This document shows positions 9,061 through 18,233 of a stretch of 64,000 bases of DNA, in pieces. The stretch comes from Roseburia sp. (GTDB taxonomy: Bacteria; Bacillota_A; Clostridia; Lachnospirales; Lachnospiraceae), in the NCBI GenBank assembly GCA_019411365.1, contig DXQT01000008.1:24654-88653 (forward strand). Reading direction: 5' to 3'. A program made the translations under genes and the position numbers. The notes below the pieces were generated by a model. It did not search any database, was not told where the DNA came from, and saw only the letters and a program-made list of their open reading frames with translations. Every line of letters begins with the position of its first letter. Position 1 is the stretch's first letter.

Positions 9061-10008
9061 GTGAGTGATTTATATCATGTTTCATCATCACCACACGTAC
9101 GCTCGAAAGACACAACAAGCAAAATTATGCTTTATGTGATCATGGCATTACTGCCAACCAGTTTGTTTGGTATTTATAACTTTGGTATCAGAGCGTTAAT
9201 TTTAATTTTAGTAACTATCGCAAGCTGTGTAGCTTCCGAATGGATCTTCAACAAGATCGTACATAAAAAGAACAGCATCGATGATTTAAGTGCCGTTGTA
9301 ACAGGTTTACTTCTTGCATTAAACCTTCCGGCATCCCTTCCTTGGTGGGAAGCAGTCATCGGCGGTGTGTTCGCAATCGTCATTGTTAAGATGATGTTCG
9401 GTGGACTTGGACAGAACTTCATGAACCCGGCTCTCGGAGCAAGATGTTTCTTACTGATCGCATTTGCAGCGGATATGACAAACTTCACTGTAGGCGCATA
9501 CTCAGGAGCAACACCACTTGCACAGATGAGAAATGGGGAAGCAGTGAACACCATGAGCATGCTGATCGGTAAGACAGCAGGTACGATCGGTGAGACATCT
9601 GCGATCGCAATTTTAATTGGAGCTATTTTCCTGATTTTAATGGGCGTTATCGACCTTAGAATCCCGGCTTCCTATATTATTACATTTGTTGTATTCATTC
9701 TGCTGTTTGGTGGACATGGATTTGACATGAACTATGTGACAGCGCAGCTCTGCGGCGGTGGATTAATGCTTGGTGCATTCTTCATGGCGACAGACTATGT
9801 TACATCTCCAATCACACCAAGAGGACAGATCATTTTTGGTATCTGCTGTGGTATTTTTACAGGACTGTTCCGCTGCTTCGGAGCCAATGCAGAGGGAGTT
9901 TCTTTTGCAATCATCTTAAGCAACCTTTTAGTTCCTATGATCGAGAAATACACAGTACCAAACGCTTTTGGTGTTGTGAAAACAAAACCTGAAAAGGAGG
10001 CAAAGTAA
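9061..10008 (+). CDS. rnfD: Rnf electron transport complex subunit D
   Basis: 315 aa integral membrane protein with about nine hydrophobic segments. The covalent-FMN region is seen as GGAYSGATPL-like sequence (YSGATPLAQM) and a conserved NPALGARCF. GTG 9061 is chosen because AGAAAGAGGTGG lies at the right distance; a second GTG nine bases earlier overlaps that site. A short inverted repeat (ACAATAAA / TTTTATTGT) lies in the 66-base gap after rnfC and could tune the RnfC:RnfD ratio. Confidence 0.95.
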   Translation: MSDLYHVSSSPHVRSKDTTSKIMLYVIMALLPTSLFGIYNFGIRALILILVTIASCVASEWIFNKIVHKKNSIDDLSAVVTGLLLALNLPASLPWWEAVIGGVFAIVIVKMMFGGLGQNFMNPALGARCFLLIAFAADMTNFTVGAYSGATPLAQMRNGEAVNTMSMLIGKTAGTIGETSAIAILIGAIFLILMGVIDLRIPASYIITFVVFILLFGGHGFDMNYVTAQLCGGGLMLGAFFMATDYVTSPITPRGQIIFGICCGIFTGLFRCFGANAEGVSFAIILSNLLVPMIEKYTVPNAFGVVKTKPEKEAK

Positions 10009-10011
10009 ATT

Positions 10012-10620
10012 ATGAATAAAAAGATCGTACATGACGCTTTGGTTTTATTCGCATTTACAGTCGTTCTTGGTTTGATCCTAGGAGTTGTCTATGGAATTAC
10101 CAAACCTTCCATTGATCAGGTAAATTACGAAAAAACACAGGCTGCCTACAAACAGGTATTTGAAGATGCAGCATCTTTTGAGGAATACAGTGATTTTGAT
10201 GCAGACGCAGCAGCAGCACTCATGACAGAAAAAGGTTTTTCTGACCAGATCGACAGTGTGAATACAGCACTCGATGCAAGCGGCAATGTGATCGGTTATG
10301 TTTTGACCGTTACAGCAAAAGACGCCAGCCAGGCAAGTATTACCTTCTCTGTTGGTATCCAGAATGATGGCACTGTAAATGGCTATTCTATTACAAATAT
10401 CGCAGAAACACCTGGACTTGGTATGAAAGCACAGGAAGAAGCTTTCTATAGCCAGTTCGAAGGAAAGAACGTTGATTCTTTCACTGTTGTAAAAGCAGCA
10501 CCTTCTTCTGACAGTGAGATCGAATCTATCTCAGGTGCAACGATCACATCCAAAGCTATGGCAAACGGTGTGAATGCCTGCATCGCATACTTCCAGAATG
10601 TATTAGGAGGTACAAACTAA
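10012..10620 (+). CDS. rnfG: Rnf electron transport complex subunit G
   Basis: 202 aa. One N-terminal transmembrane helix, then an extracytoplasmic FMN-binding domain. The covalent FMN attachment motif SGAT is present near residue 174 (SISGATITSKAM), with Thr as the flavinylated residue in this family. AAAGGAGG precedes ATG 10012, and the stop overlaps rnfE as TAATG. Confidence 0.95.
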   Translation: MNKKIVHDALVLFAFTVVLGLILGVVYGITKPSIDQVNYEKTQAAYKQVFEDAASFEEYSDFDADAAAALMTEKGFSDQIDSVNTALDASGNVIGYVLTVTAKDASQASITFSVGIQNDGTVNGYSITNIAETPGLGMKAQEEAFYSQFEGKNVDSFTVVKAAPSSDSEIESISGATITSKAMANGVNACIAYFQNVLGGTN

Positions 10621-11339
10621 TGAACAAAAATGTAGAACGTTTATATAACGGTATTATCAAAGAAAACCCGACCTTCGTTCTGATGCTTGGAATGTGTCCT
10701 ACTTTGGCGGTTACATCATCTGCTATCAACGGACTTGGTATGGGGCTTTCTACAACTGTAGTATTGGTATTGTCCAACCTATTGATCTCAGCGTTCCGTA
10801 AGGCCATTCCAAACGGTGTGCGTATGCCGGCTTACATTGTGATCGTTGCTTCACTCGTTACAGTTGTACAGTTTATGATGCAGGCTTACACACCAAGTCT
10901 TTCTGACTCTCTGGGTGTGTATATTCCTCTGATCGTTGTAAACTGTATCATCTTAGGACGTGCAGAAAGCTATGCCTCCAAGAATCCGGTTGTTCCTTCT
11001 ATCTTCGATGGACTTGGTATGGGGCTTGGATTTACACTTGGTCTGACATTGATCGGTCTGTTCCGTGAATTACTCGGTGCAGGACAGATTTTTGGCGCAC
11101 AGGTTCTTTCTTTAAGCTGGTTCACACCAATCACAATCTTCGTTATGGCACCTGGTGCATTCCTTGTACTTGCCTGCCTTGTGGCGATTATGAATATCGT
11201 GAGAGCTAAGATGGAAGCAAAAGGAAAGCCACTTGCAAAACCATCCGGATGTATCACTGGTGATTGTGCAGGATGTGGAATGTCTGCAACATGTACCGGT
11301 AAAAAACCGGAATCAGCAGCTGCTGAGAAAACAGAGTAG
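10620..11339 (+). CDS. rnfE: Rnf electron transport complex subunit E
   Basis: 239 aa, six-helix membrane subunit paralogous to RnfA (VVNCIILGRAESYASKN motif). After the last helix there is a cytosolic tail with a small cluster of cysteines, CITGDCAGCGMSATC, resembling a short metal- or cluster-binding motif. Such tails occur in some clostridial RnfE proteins; their role is unknown to me. The start overlaps the rnfG stop by one base. Confidence 0.95.
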   Translation: MNKNVERLYNGIIKENPTFVLMLGMCPTLAVTSSAINGLGMGLSTTVVLVLSNLLISAFRKAIPNGVRMPAYIVIVASLVTVVQFMMQAYTPSLSDSLGVYIPLIVVNCIILGRAESYASKNPVVPSIFDGLGMGLGFTLGLTLIGLFRELLGAGQIFGAQVLSLSWFTPITIFVMAPGAFLVLACLVAIMNIVRAKMEAKGKPLAKPSGCITGDCAGCGMSATCTGKKPESAAAEKTE

Positions 11340-11353
11340 GAGGATAGATACAG

Positions 11354-11950
11354 ATGAAAGAATTAATTTTAATTGCAGTCGGATCTGCGATTGTAAATAA
11401 CGTTGTATTAAGCCAGTTCCTTGGTATCTGTCCATTCTTAGGTGTATCCAAGAAAACTGAGACCGCAGCCGGAATGGGTGGCGCAGTTGTATTCGTTATT
11501 ACAATTTCATCTTTTGTAACCGGATTGATTTATAAATATATTCTTGCAAATGAATATTTGTTAAGCAAAGGTATTGACCTTACTTATTTACAGACGATCG
11601 TATTCATTCTTGTTATCGCAGCATTAGTACAGTTTGTAGAGATGTTCTTAAAGAAATCCATGCCAGCTTTATACAAGAGCTTGGGTGTGTATTTACCACT
11701 GATCACAACAAACTGTGCCGTATTAGGTGTTGCACTTACAAACGTTACCAAAGAATATAACATTCTTCAGGGTGTTGTAAATGGTTTTGCAACTGCATTT
11801 GGTTTCCTGATCGCAATCGTAATTATGGCTGGACTTCGTGAGAAGATTGAATACAATGATATTCCAAAGCCTTTCCAGGGAACTGCAATTGTACTGATCA
11901 CAGCATGTCTGATGTCAATCGCATTTATGGGATTCTCAGGAATGATTTAG
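11354..11950 (+). CDS. rnfA: Rnf electron transport complex subunit A
   Basis: 198 aa, six transmembrane helices, inverted-topology partner of RnfE. The N-terminus VNNVVLSQFLGICPFLGVSK and the central ITTNCAVLGVAL supply the conserved cysteines of the membrane-embedded cluster shared with RnfE. An AGGAGG site precedes ATG 11354. Confidence 0.96.
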   Translation: MKELILIAVGSAIVNNVVLSQFLGICPFLGVSKKTETAAGMGGAVVFVITISSFVTGLIYKYILANEYLLSKGIDLTYLQTIVFILVIAALVQFVEMFLKKSMPALYKSLGVYLPLITTNCAVLGVALTNVTKEYNILQGVVNGFATAFGFLIAIVIMAGLREKIEYNDIPKPFQGTAIVLITACLMSIAFMGFSGMI

Positions 11951-11963
11951 GAGGAAAAAGACG

Positions 11964-12755
11964 ATGAACATTACAGCAATTATTTTTGCAGCCGTTGTAG
12001 TCGGCGGTGTTGGTATTTTAATTGGATTTTTCCTTGGTGTTTCCGGAGAAAAATTCAAAGTAGAAGTAGATGAGAGAGAAGTAGCCGTTACAGAGGCTCT
12101 TCCTGGAAATAACTGTGGTGGTTGTGGATATGCCGGATGTTCCGGACTTGCAGCCGCTATCGTAAAAGGGGAAGCTCCAGTCAATCAGTGTCCGGTTGGT
12201 GGAGCACCTGTTGCAGCCAAGATTGGTGAGATCATGGGTGTCAAAGCAGAGGAAGGCGAGCGCAAAGCAGCATTTGTAAAATGTGCCGGAACCTGTGAAA
12301 AAGCAAATCAGGACTATGAGTACACAGGAGTTCAGGATTGTGCCGCTATGGCATTTGTTCCAAATGGTGGACCAAAATCCTGCAACTACGGATGTCTTGG
12401 ATTTGGTAACTGTGTGAAAGCATGTCCATTCGATGCAATCCATGTCGTAGACGGTGTTGCAGTCGTTGACAAAGATACTTGTAAAGCATGTGGCAAATGT
12501 GTTGCTGCATGTCCAAAACATCTGATCGAGCTTTTACCAGTGAGCGCAAAACATATCGTACAGTGCAGCTCCAAAGACAAAGGTAAAGATGTTATGAAGG
12601 CATGTTCTGTTGGATGTATTGCCTGTCACTTATGTGAGAAAAACTGCCCAGCTGATGCAGTTCACGTAGTGGATAATGTTGCATACATCGATCAGGAAAA
12701 ATGTACAAAATGTGGTCTCTGTGCTGAGAAATGTCCGAAGAAGATCATTCTCTAG
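11964..12755 (+). CDS. rnfB: Rnf electron transport complex subunit B (ferredoxin-type)
   Basis: 263 aa. An N-terminal membrane anchor (residues 1-27) is followed by a four-Cys Fe-S domain CGGCGYAGCSGLAAAIVKG and then several 4Fe-4S motifs (CVKACPFDAI, CKACGKCVAACP, CHLCEKNCPADAV, CTKCGLCAEKCPKKI). RnfB takes electrons from reduced ferredoxin. It closes the operon; an intrinsic terminator lies 45 bases downstream. Confidence 0.96.
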   Translation: MNITAIIFAAVVVGGVGILIGFFLGVSGEKFKVEVDEREVAVTEALPGNNCGGCGYAGCSGLAAAIVKGEAPVNQCPVGGAPVAAKIGEIMGVKAEEGERKAAFVKCAGTCEKANQDYEYTGVQDCAAMAFVPNGGPKSCNYGCLGFGNCVKACPFDAIHVVDGVAVVDKDTCKACGKCVAACPKHLIELLPVSAKHIVQCSSKDKGKDVMKACSVGCIACHLCEKNCPADAVHVVDNVAYIDQEKCTKCGLCAEKCPKKIIL

Positions 12756-12799
12756 GATAATAAGACAGAGCACAAATATTAGATTTCAAAGAACTTGGG

Positions 12800-12843
12800 A
12801 AAGGTTGCTATGTTAGGTCAGACTTAATATAGCAACCTTTTTA
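12800..12843 (+). terminator. Intrinsic terminator of the rnf operon
   Basis: Twelve-base stem AAAGGTTGCTAT / ATAGCAACCTTT, 17-base loop, then TTTT. Confidence 0.88.
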
Positions 12844-12956
12844 AGCTTATTATGACATATGAATTATTTTAGTCGGATTAAAATATGTACTTTGCTGTGG
12901 TAAATGGAAAAAGTATTTTGATATTTGGAACAAGATATGTTAAAGTTATATTTAAC

Positions 12957-13010
12957 GTGAAGTTTGAAAAACCTATATAATTTTGAAAGCATTGTGTATT
13001 CAAACTTCAC
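12957..13010. repeat. 12-bp inverted repeat upstream of proB
   Basis: GTGAAGTTTGAA at 12957-12968 is perfectly complementary to TTCAAACTTCAC at 12999-13010 with a 30-base AT-rich loop. There is no T-tract, so it is not a terminator. It could be an operator pair, an mRNA hairpin or the end of a small element. The rest of the 12844-12956 stretch shows nothing I can assign. Confidence 0.6.
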
Positions 13011-13030
13011 CGGAAAAAATGGAAGTTACA

Positions 13031-13123
13031 TAGACAATTGCGAAACTCATAAAAAACTAACTTGAATGTTTTTGTTAATTTCTCACAATTTAAGAAGATT
13101 AAGATGAGTTTCGCAATTGCCTA
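13031..13123. mobile_element. MITE-like element, short copy (93 bp)
   Basis: Terminal inverted repeats TAGACAATTGCGAAACTCAT (13031-13050) and ATGAGTTTCGCAATTGCCTA (13104-13123) match at 19 of 20 positions. The interior matches the outer parts of the longer copy at 37938, joined at an internal deletion just after ACTAA. No coding capacity. The right end is 26 bases before the proB start, so the element forms much of the proB leader. No clear target duplication is visible here. Confidence 0.8.
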
Positions 13124-13149
13124 TAGACGGTAGCATAAAGAGAGGCAGC

Positions 13150-14001
13150 ATGAGCGAGAAAGAATTTGATTTTACTAAGAAAAAAAGAGTAGTTGTAAAA
13201 ATCGGTTCCTCTTCTTTGAACAGAGGAGAAACCGGAAATCTGAATTTTACGAAACTGGAACATCTGGTGCGTGAACTCTGTGATATGAGAAACCGCGGAA
13301 TGGATGTATGTCTGGTAAGTTCCGGTGCAATTGCGGTGGGGCGGCAGACAATCGGTCTGAATGAGCGGCCAAAGGATATTTCCACAAAGCAGGCATGTGC
13401 GGCGGTTGGACAGGCAAGACTCATGATGACATATCAGAGAATGTTTGCAGAGTACAACCAGATCGCAGGACAGATCCTGATGACAAAAAATACAATGGTA
13501 AACCCAGTGTCGAGAGAAAACGCCCAGAATACATTTGAGGAGCTATTTCGGCTTGGGGTAATCCCGATTGTAAATGAAAATGATACAGTTTCTACTTATG
13601 AAATGCAGTTTGGTGACAATGATACATTGTCAGCAATCGTTTCTTCTCTGGTAGGAGCAGACCTTTTGATCCTTTTGTCGGATATCGATGGTTTGTTTAC
13701 GGATGATCCGCATAAAAATCCAGACGCAAAATTAATTAAAGTAGTAGATAAGATAGACACGAAACTGCTTGGCATGGCGAAAGGTTCTACTGGAAGTGAT
13801 GTCGGAACCGGCGGCATGGCGACAAAACTCACCGCGGCAAAGATTGCAACGCTTTCCGGTGCAGATATGGTCATTGCCAATGGCGTGGATGTCTGCATTT
13901 TACATCATATTATTGATGATGATTTTACAGGAACAATTTTTAAAGCCGATAAGAGCGAAAGCTTTCATATCGCAGATTTTATAATGGAGACAATAGGATA
14001 A
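13150..14001 (+). CDS. proB: Glutamate 5-kinase
   Basis: 283 aa. First step of proline synthesis: ATP-dependent phosphorylation of glutamate. An amino-acid-kinase fold with VVVKIGSSSLN at the N-terminus, SSGAIAVGRQTIGL, PIVNENDTVST and the GTGGMATKLTAAKIA motif. It lacks the C-terminal PUA domain, as many Firmicutes versions do. ATG 13150 follows AGAGAGG; an upstream TTG lies inside the MITE end and is unlikely to be used. proA lies two genes downstream. Confidence 0.95.
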   Translation: MSEKEFDFTKKKRVVVKIGSSSLNRGETGNLNFTKLEHLVRELCDMRNRGMDVCLVSSGAIAVGRQTIGLNERPKDISTKQACAAVGQARLMMTYQRMFAEYNQIAGQILMTKNTMVNPVSRENAQNTFEELFRLGVIPIVNENDTVSTYEMQFGDNDTLSAIVSSLVGADLLILLSDIDGLFTDDPHKNPDAKLIKVVDKIDTKLLGMAKGSTGSDVGTGGMATKLTAAKIATLSGADMVIANGVDVCILHHIIDDDFTGTIFKADKSESFHIADFIMETIG

Positions 14002-14228
14002 TGGAACAATCAAAAATCGACAGAATTAATGAGTTATACAGAAAATCAAAAGCCGAGGGACTGACCGAGGCGGAAAAAAAGGAACAGGCGCTTCTGCGCA
14101 AACAATTTGTGGCGGATGTGAAGAAGAATCTCACGGCACAGTTGAATAATATTGATATCCAAAATGAGGATGGAACCATAGAAAACCTTGGTGAAAAATA
14201 TGGAAACAAATCCAAAAAGCTTTCGTAA
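14001..14228 (+). CDS. DUF896 (YnzC-like) small protein
   Basis: 75 aa, highly charged and helical (IDRINELYRKSKAEGLTEAE, then EQALLRKQFVADVKKNL), matching the DUF896/YnzC family. The B. subtilis homologue YnzC is of unclear function. Its ATG shares a base with the proB stop, so it is translationally coupled within the proline operon. Confidence 0.88.
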   Translation: MEQSKIDRINELYRKSKAEGLTEAEKKEQALLRKQFVADVKKNLTAQLNNIDIQNEDGTIENLGEKYGNKSKKLS

Positions 14229-14766
14229 GGAACATCTTGCAATCCGAAATGCAATGTCAGAGAAAGAGGTAGCGGAAAAAAGCGGTGTTATTGTAAAGAG
14301 GCTGCTTCAAACCGGCTGGTATCAAAATGCGCAGGAAATTTTTGCTTATTATCCGTTGAAAAATGAGGTGGACTGCCGTGCATTGTTTTTACAGGCATGG
14401 TCAGATGGGAAAAAGATTGCACTTCCGAGAACAAGGGAAGAAAATCAGATGGATTTTTACTATATAGATGATTTTATGCAGTTGAAAGAGGGCGCATTTC
14501 ATGTGATGGAACCAATGGAAAACTGTGTCAGGGCAGTTCCGGACAAACAGCCGGTCATTGTTCCGGGAAGCGTGTTTGGCAGGGACGGCAGCCGTTATGG
14601 ATATGGAAAGGGTTATTATGACCGCTTTTTTGCAAAAAATCCGAAGCTGAAACGATATGCGGTCTGTTATGCAAATCAGTTAGAAGAATCTTTGGTAACC
14701 GATATTTATGATGTCGAAATGCATGAAATATATACCGAGACAGAAGTGATCAGAAAGGGAGTATAG
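14200..14766 (+). CDS. 5-formyltetrahydrofolate cyclo-ligase
   Basis: 188 aa. Converts 5-formyl-THF to 5,10-methenyl-THF using ATP. The hallmarks are [12 protein letters not shown] at the N-terminus and the C-terminal substrate site [19 protein letters not shown]. The start overlaps the DUF896 gene by 29 bases; ATG 14200 is preferred to a TTG four codons earlier. Confidence 0.93.
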   Translation: METNPKSFRKEHLAIRNAMSEKEVAEKSGVIVKRLLQTGWYQNAQEIFAYYPLKNEVDCRALFLQAWSDGKKIALPRTREENQMDFYYIDDFMQLKEGAFHVMEPMENCVRAVPDKQPVIVPGSVFGRDGSRYGYGKGYYDRFFAKNPKLKRYAVCYANQLEESLVTDIYDVEMHEIYTETEVIRKGV

Positions 14767-14767
14767 A

Positions 14768-16033
14768 ATGGAATTATTGGAAATTTGTAAACAGGCAAAA
14801 GCAATTGCACCAAAAATTGGAATACTTGATACAAACACGAAAAATCAGGCACTTCTTGCAGTAGCAGATTTTTTAGTGAAAGAACAAAATTCCATTTTGG
14901 ATGCCAACAAAATTGATATTGAGAATGGTAAGAAAAATCATATGCCGGAAGGGCTGCTTGATCGTCTGCTCTTGACAGAAGTGCGGATTGCGCAGATGGC
15001 GGAAGGACTGCGGCAGGTTGCAGCGCTGGATGATCCGATCGGGGAGGTCCTGGGAATGAAAAAAAGACCAAACGGACTTATGATTGGTCAGAAACGAGTA
15101 CCGCTTGGCGTTGTCGGAATTATTTATGAGGCAAGACCAAACGTGACGGCTGATGCATTTGCCCTTTGCTTTAAGACTGGAAATGTTGTGATTTTAAAGG
15201 GTGGCAGTGATGCGATTCATTCCAATATTGCAATCGTGGAGACAATCCGCAAAGCACTTGTAAAAGAGGGACTTCCAGAGCAGGTAATTGCTTTGATCGA
15301 GGATACATCGAGAGAGACAGCAGCAGCCTTTATGAAAATGAATGAATATGTGGATGTACTGATTCCAAGAGGCGGAGCAGGGCTGATCAAAGCTGTTGTA
15401 AATCAGGCAACAATCCCGGTCATTGAAACAGGAACCGGAAATTGTCATATTTTTGTGGATGAGACTGCGGATTTTGATATGGCAATGGATATTATATTAA
15501 ATGCCAAGACACAGAGGATTGGTGTGTGCAATGCATGTGAATCGCTTGTCATCCATGAAAAAATTGCGGATGCATTTCTTCCAAAATTAATGGAGCGTCT
15601 CGCAGAGAAAAACGTGGAAGTTCATGGAGACGAAAAAGTGATGCAGATTGCAGAGGAAGGCTGCATGAAAAAAGAGCTGCTTGTTCCTGCAACCGAGGAG
15701 GACTGGGGCAGAGAGTATTTAGATTACAAACTTTCTGCGAAGACAGTTTCCTCCATTGATGAGGCTATTGCCCATATCAATCAATATAACACAGGACATT
15801 CCGAGGCAATCATCACAAACAATTATACCAATGCGGAGAAGTTCTTAAACGAGATCGATGCAGCTTGTGTTTATGTGAATGCCTCGACACGTTTTACCGA
15901 TGGATTTGAGTTCGGATTTGGTGCGGAGATTGGAATTTCCACACAGAAGCTCCATGCGAGAGGACCGATGGGACTGATCGCCCTGACCAGCACAAAATAT
16001 ATTATTTACGGGAATGGACAGATCCGGAAATAA
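14768..16033 (+). CDS. proA: Gamma-glutamyl phosphate reductase
   Basis: 421 aa NADPH-dependent enzyme of the aldehyde dehydrogenase fold, second step of proline synthesis. The catalytic cysteine lies in [14 protein letters not shown] and the family segment [20 protein letters not shown] is present. It starts two bases after the previous stop; ATG follows AAAGGGAG. Together with proB it completes the route to glutamate semialdehyde; proC is not in this window. Confidence 0.96.
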   Translation: MELLEICKQAKAIAPKIGILDTNTKNQALLAVADFLVKEQNSILDANKIDIENGKKNHMPEGLLDRLLLTEVRIAQMAEGLRQVAALDDPIGEVLGMKKRPNGLMIGQKRVPLGVVGIIYEARPNVTADAFALCFKTGNVVILKGGSDAIHSNIAIVETIRKALVKEGLPEQVIALIEDTSRETAAAFMKMNEYVDVLIPRGGAGLIKAVVNQATIPVIETGTGNCHIFVDETADFDMAMDIILNAKTQRIGVCNACESLVIHEKIADAFLPKLMERLAEKNVEVHGDEKVMQIAEEGCMKKELLVPATEEDWGREYLDYKLSAKTVSSIDEAIAHINQYNTGHSEAIITNNYTNAEKFLNEIDAACVYVNASTRFTDGFEFGFGAEIGISTQKLHARGPMGLIALTSTKYIIYGNGQIRK

Positions 16034-16084
16034 ATGATAAAATACTGACTTGCGGTATGTTCTATAAAAAAACAGAACATATGT

Positions 16085-16113
16085 TTGCTAAAGTGATAAA
16101 AGTATGCTATAAT
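16085..16113 (+). promoter_or_regulatory. Promoter of miaB
   Basis: TTGCTA, 17-base spacer, TATAAT, with an extended -10 TGC before it; ends 23 bases before the ATG. Confidence 0.75.
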
Positions 16114-16136
16114 TTAAGAAAAGATAGGATAATACA

Positions 16137-17579
16137 ATGAAAGAAAAGAGAAACATTACCATTATTGATAAAAAGCAGATTCCTTCCGAGGAGCCGGCAA
16201 GACAGTATTATTTCATGGATATTGCAAAAAAATATGTGGCAGAGTTAGCAGAGCAGAAGGGAGCACCGCTCACATTCTGTGTGACGACGTTCGGGTGCCA
16301 GATGAATGCCAGGGATTCCGAGAAGTTAGTCGGTATTCTGGAAAAAATCGGTTATGTGGAAGCACCGGATGAAAAGGCCGATTTTGTCATTTATAATACC
16401 TGTACTGTTCGTGAGAATGCCAATAATAAGGTTTACGGCAGACTTGGTTACTTACATGGCTTTAAGAAAAAGAACCCATATATGATGATCGGACTCTGCG
16501 GATGTATGATGCAGGAGCCAACCGTTGTTGAAAAGATACAGAACAGTTATCGGTTTGTGGATCTGATTTTTGGAACCCACAATATTTATAAATTTGCAGA
16601 ACTGATTGTGACAGCACTGGAGTCTGATTCCATGACAATTGATATCTGGAAAGATACTGACAAGATTGTGGAAGACCTTCCGGTCGAGCGGAAGTATTCC
16701 TTTAAATCTGGTGTGAATATCATGTTCGGCTGCAATAATTTCTGTAGCTACTGTATCGTTCCTTACGTGCGTGGACGTGAGCGAAGCCGTGAGCCGAAAG
16801 AGATCGTGCGTGAGATCGAACATTTAGTGCAGGACGGCGTTGTGGAAGTGATGCTGCTGGGACAGAATGTCAATTCTTATGGCAGGAATCTGGAACATCC
16901 GATGACGTTTGCACAGCTTTTGCAGGAGATTGAAAAGATCGAGGGACTGGAGCGTATTCGGTTTATGACTTCCCATCCGAAGGATTTATCGGATGAACTG
17001 ATCGAAGTGATGAAGAATTCCAAAAAAATCTGCAATCACCTTCATTTGCCATTGCAGTCTGGAAGCAGCCGCATTTTAAAAATCATGAACCGTCATTATG
17101 ACAAGGAACATTATCTGGAATTAGTGGATAAGATCGGGGCGGCAGTGCCGGATATTGCACTTACAACCGATATTATCGTAGGTTTCCCGGGAGAGACCGA
17201 GGAAGATTTTGAGGAGACGATGGATGTTGTGCGCAGAGTCCGCTATGACAGTGCGTTTACGTTTATATATTCCAAGAGAACCGGGACACCGGCAGCGACA
17301 ATGGATGACCAGATTCCGGAAGAGGTGATCAAGGAACGATTTGACCGTCTGCTGCATGAGGTTCAGACAATTTCTGCTGAGAAAGCGGGAAAACTTACAG
17401 GTCAGACACTTCCAGTATTAGTTGAGGAAGTGAACGGACAGGATACATCTCTTGTCACCGGAAAACTGACTAATAATTCAACGGTACATTTCCCGGGAAC
17501 GGCGGACATGATTGGAACGATTCAGAATGTTGTGCTTGAGGAATGTAAAGGATTCTATTACATTGGCAGACTTGCTTAA
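16137..17579 (+). CDS. miaB: tRNA-2-methylthio-N6-dimethylallyladenosine synthase
   Basis: 480 aa. Radical SAM methylthiotransferase that modifies adenosine 37 of tRNAs. The N-terminal UPF0004 domain has its three cluster cysteines in TFGCQMNARDSEK, YNTCTVREN and GLCGCMMQE; the radical SAM motif CNNFCSYCIVPYVRGRERSR lies near residue 198. A C-terminal TRAM domain covers roughly 412-477. Its own promoter sits directly upstream. Confidence 0.96.
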   Translation: MKEKRNITIIDKKQIPSEEPARQYYFMDIAKKYVAELAEQKGAPLTFCVTTFGCQMNARDSEKLVGILEKIGYVEAPDEKADFVIYNTCTVRENANNKVYGRLGYLHGFKKKNPYMMIGLCGCMMQEPTVVEKIQNSYRFVDLIFGTHNIYKFAELIVTALESDSMTIDIWKDTDKIVEDLPVERKYSFKSGVNIMFGCNNFCSYCIVPYVRGRERSREPKEIVREIEHLVQDGVVEVMLLGQNVNSYGRNLEHPMTFAQLLQEIEKIEGLERIRFMTSHPKDLSDELIEVMKNSKKICNHLHLPLQSGSSRILKIMNRHYDKEHYLELVDKIGAAVPDIALTTDIIVGFPGETEEDFEETMDVVRRVRYDSAFTFIYSKRTGTPAATMDDQIPEEVIKERFDRLLHEVQTISAEKAGKLTGQTLPVLVEEVNGQDTSLVTGKLTNNSTVHFPGTADMIGTIQNVVLEECKGFYYIGRLA

Positions 17580-17606
17580 TGATTCGTGAAAGCAGGATAA
17601 AAAAGG

Positions 17607-18218
17607 ATGTATGCATATATAAAAGGAACATTAGAAGAGACAGGTGAAGATTATATCGTGGTCGAGGCTGGCGGGATCGGGTATCAGATCTTTACGACCG
17701 GTCAGACCTTTCAGTATCTTCCGTCCATGGGGGAAGAGGTAAAAGTTTATACTTATCTGCATGTGCGGGAGGATGCGATGATCTTATTTGGTTTTCTCAC
17801 CAAGGATGATCTGTTTGTGTTCAGACTCCTGCTTGGAGTGAGCGGGATTGGACCGAAGGGCGCACTTGCGATCCTCTCTGTCATGACGACAGATGACCTC
17901 CGGTTTGCTGTGCTTGGCGATGATGCAAAGGCAATCGCAAAAGCACCGGGTGTCGGAGCAAAGACGGCACAGCGTCTGATTCTGGAATTAAAAGATAAAT
18001 TGAGCCTTGAGGATGCGTTTGAACAGAAGTTAGCGAAGAATGACAACCCGGTTCAAAACAAAGCCAAAGGAGCCAAGAATGAGGCTATCGAGGCACTGGT
18101 TGCGCTGGGTTATTCCTCCTCAGAGGCATTAAAAGCATTAAACGGTATTGAGATTACAGATGATACCGATGTGGAAGACATCTTAAAGGCTGCATTGAAA
18201 AATATGGCTTTTATGTAA
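17607..18218 (+). CDS. ruvA: Holliday junction branch migration protein RuvA
   Basis: 203 aa. An OB-fold N-terminal domain, two helix-hairpin-helix motifs (VSGIGPKGALAILS and APGVGAKTAQRLILELKDKL) and a C-terminal RuvB-contacting domain (AIEALVALGYSSSEALKAL). It tetramerises on Holliday junctions. Sits 15 bases before ruvB. Confidence 0.96.
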   Translation: MYAYIKGTLEETGEDYIVVEAGGIGYQIFTTGQTFQYLPSMGEEVKVYTYLHVREDAMILFGFLTKDDLFVFRLLLGVSGIGPKGALAILSVMTTDDLRFAVLGDDAKAIAKAPGVGAKTAQRLILELKDKLSLEDAFEQKLAKNDNPVQNKAKGAKNEAIEALVALGYSSSEALKALNGIEITDDTDVEDILKAALKNMAFM

Positions 18219-18233
18219 AAAAGGACAGGTAAC

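Noticed and set aside
12018..12521. Long minus-strand frames opposite rnfB and other housekeeping genes
   Set aside because: Cys-rich shadow frames caused by codon bias of the + strand gene; no start signals.
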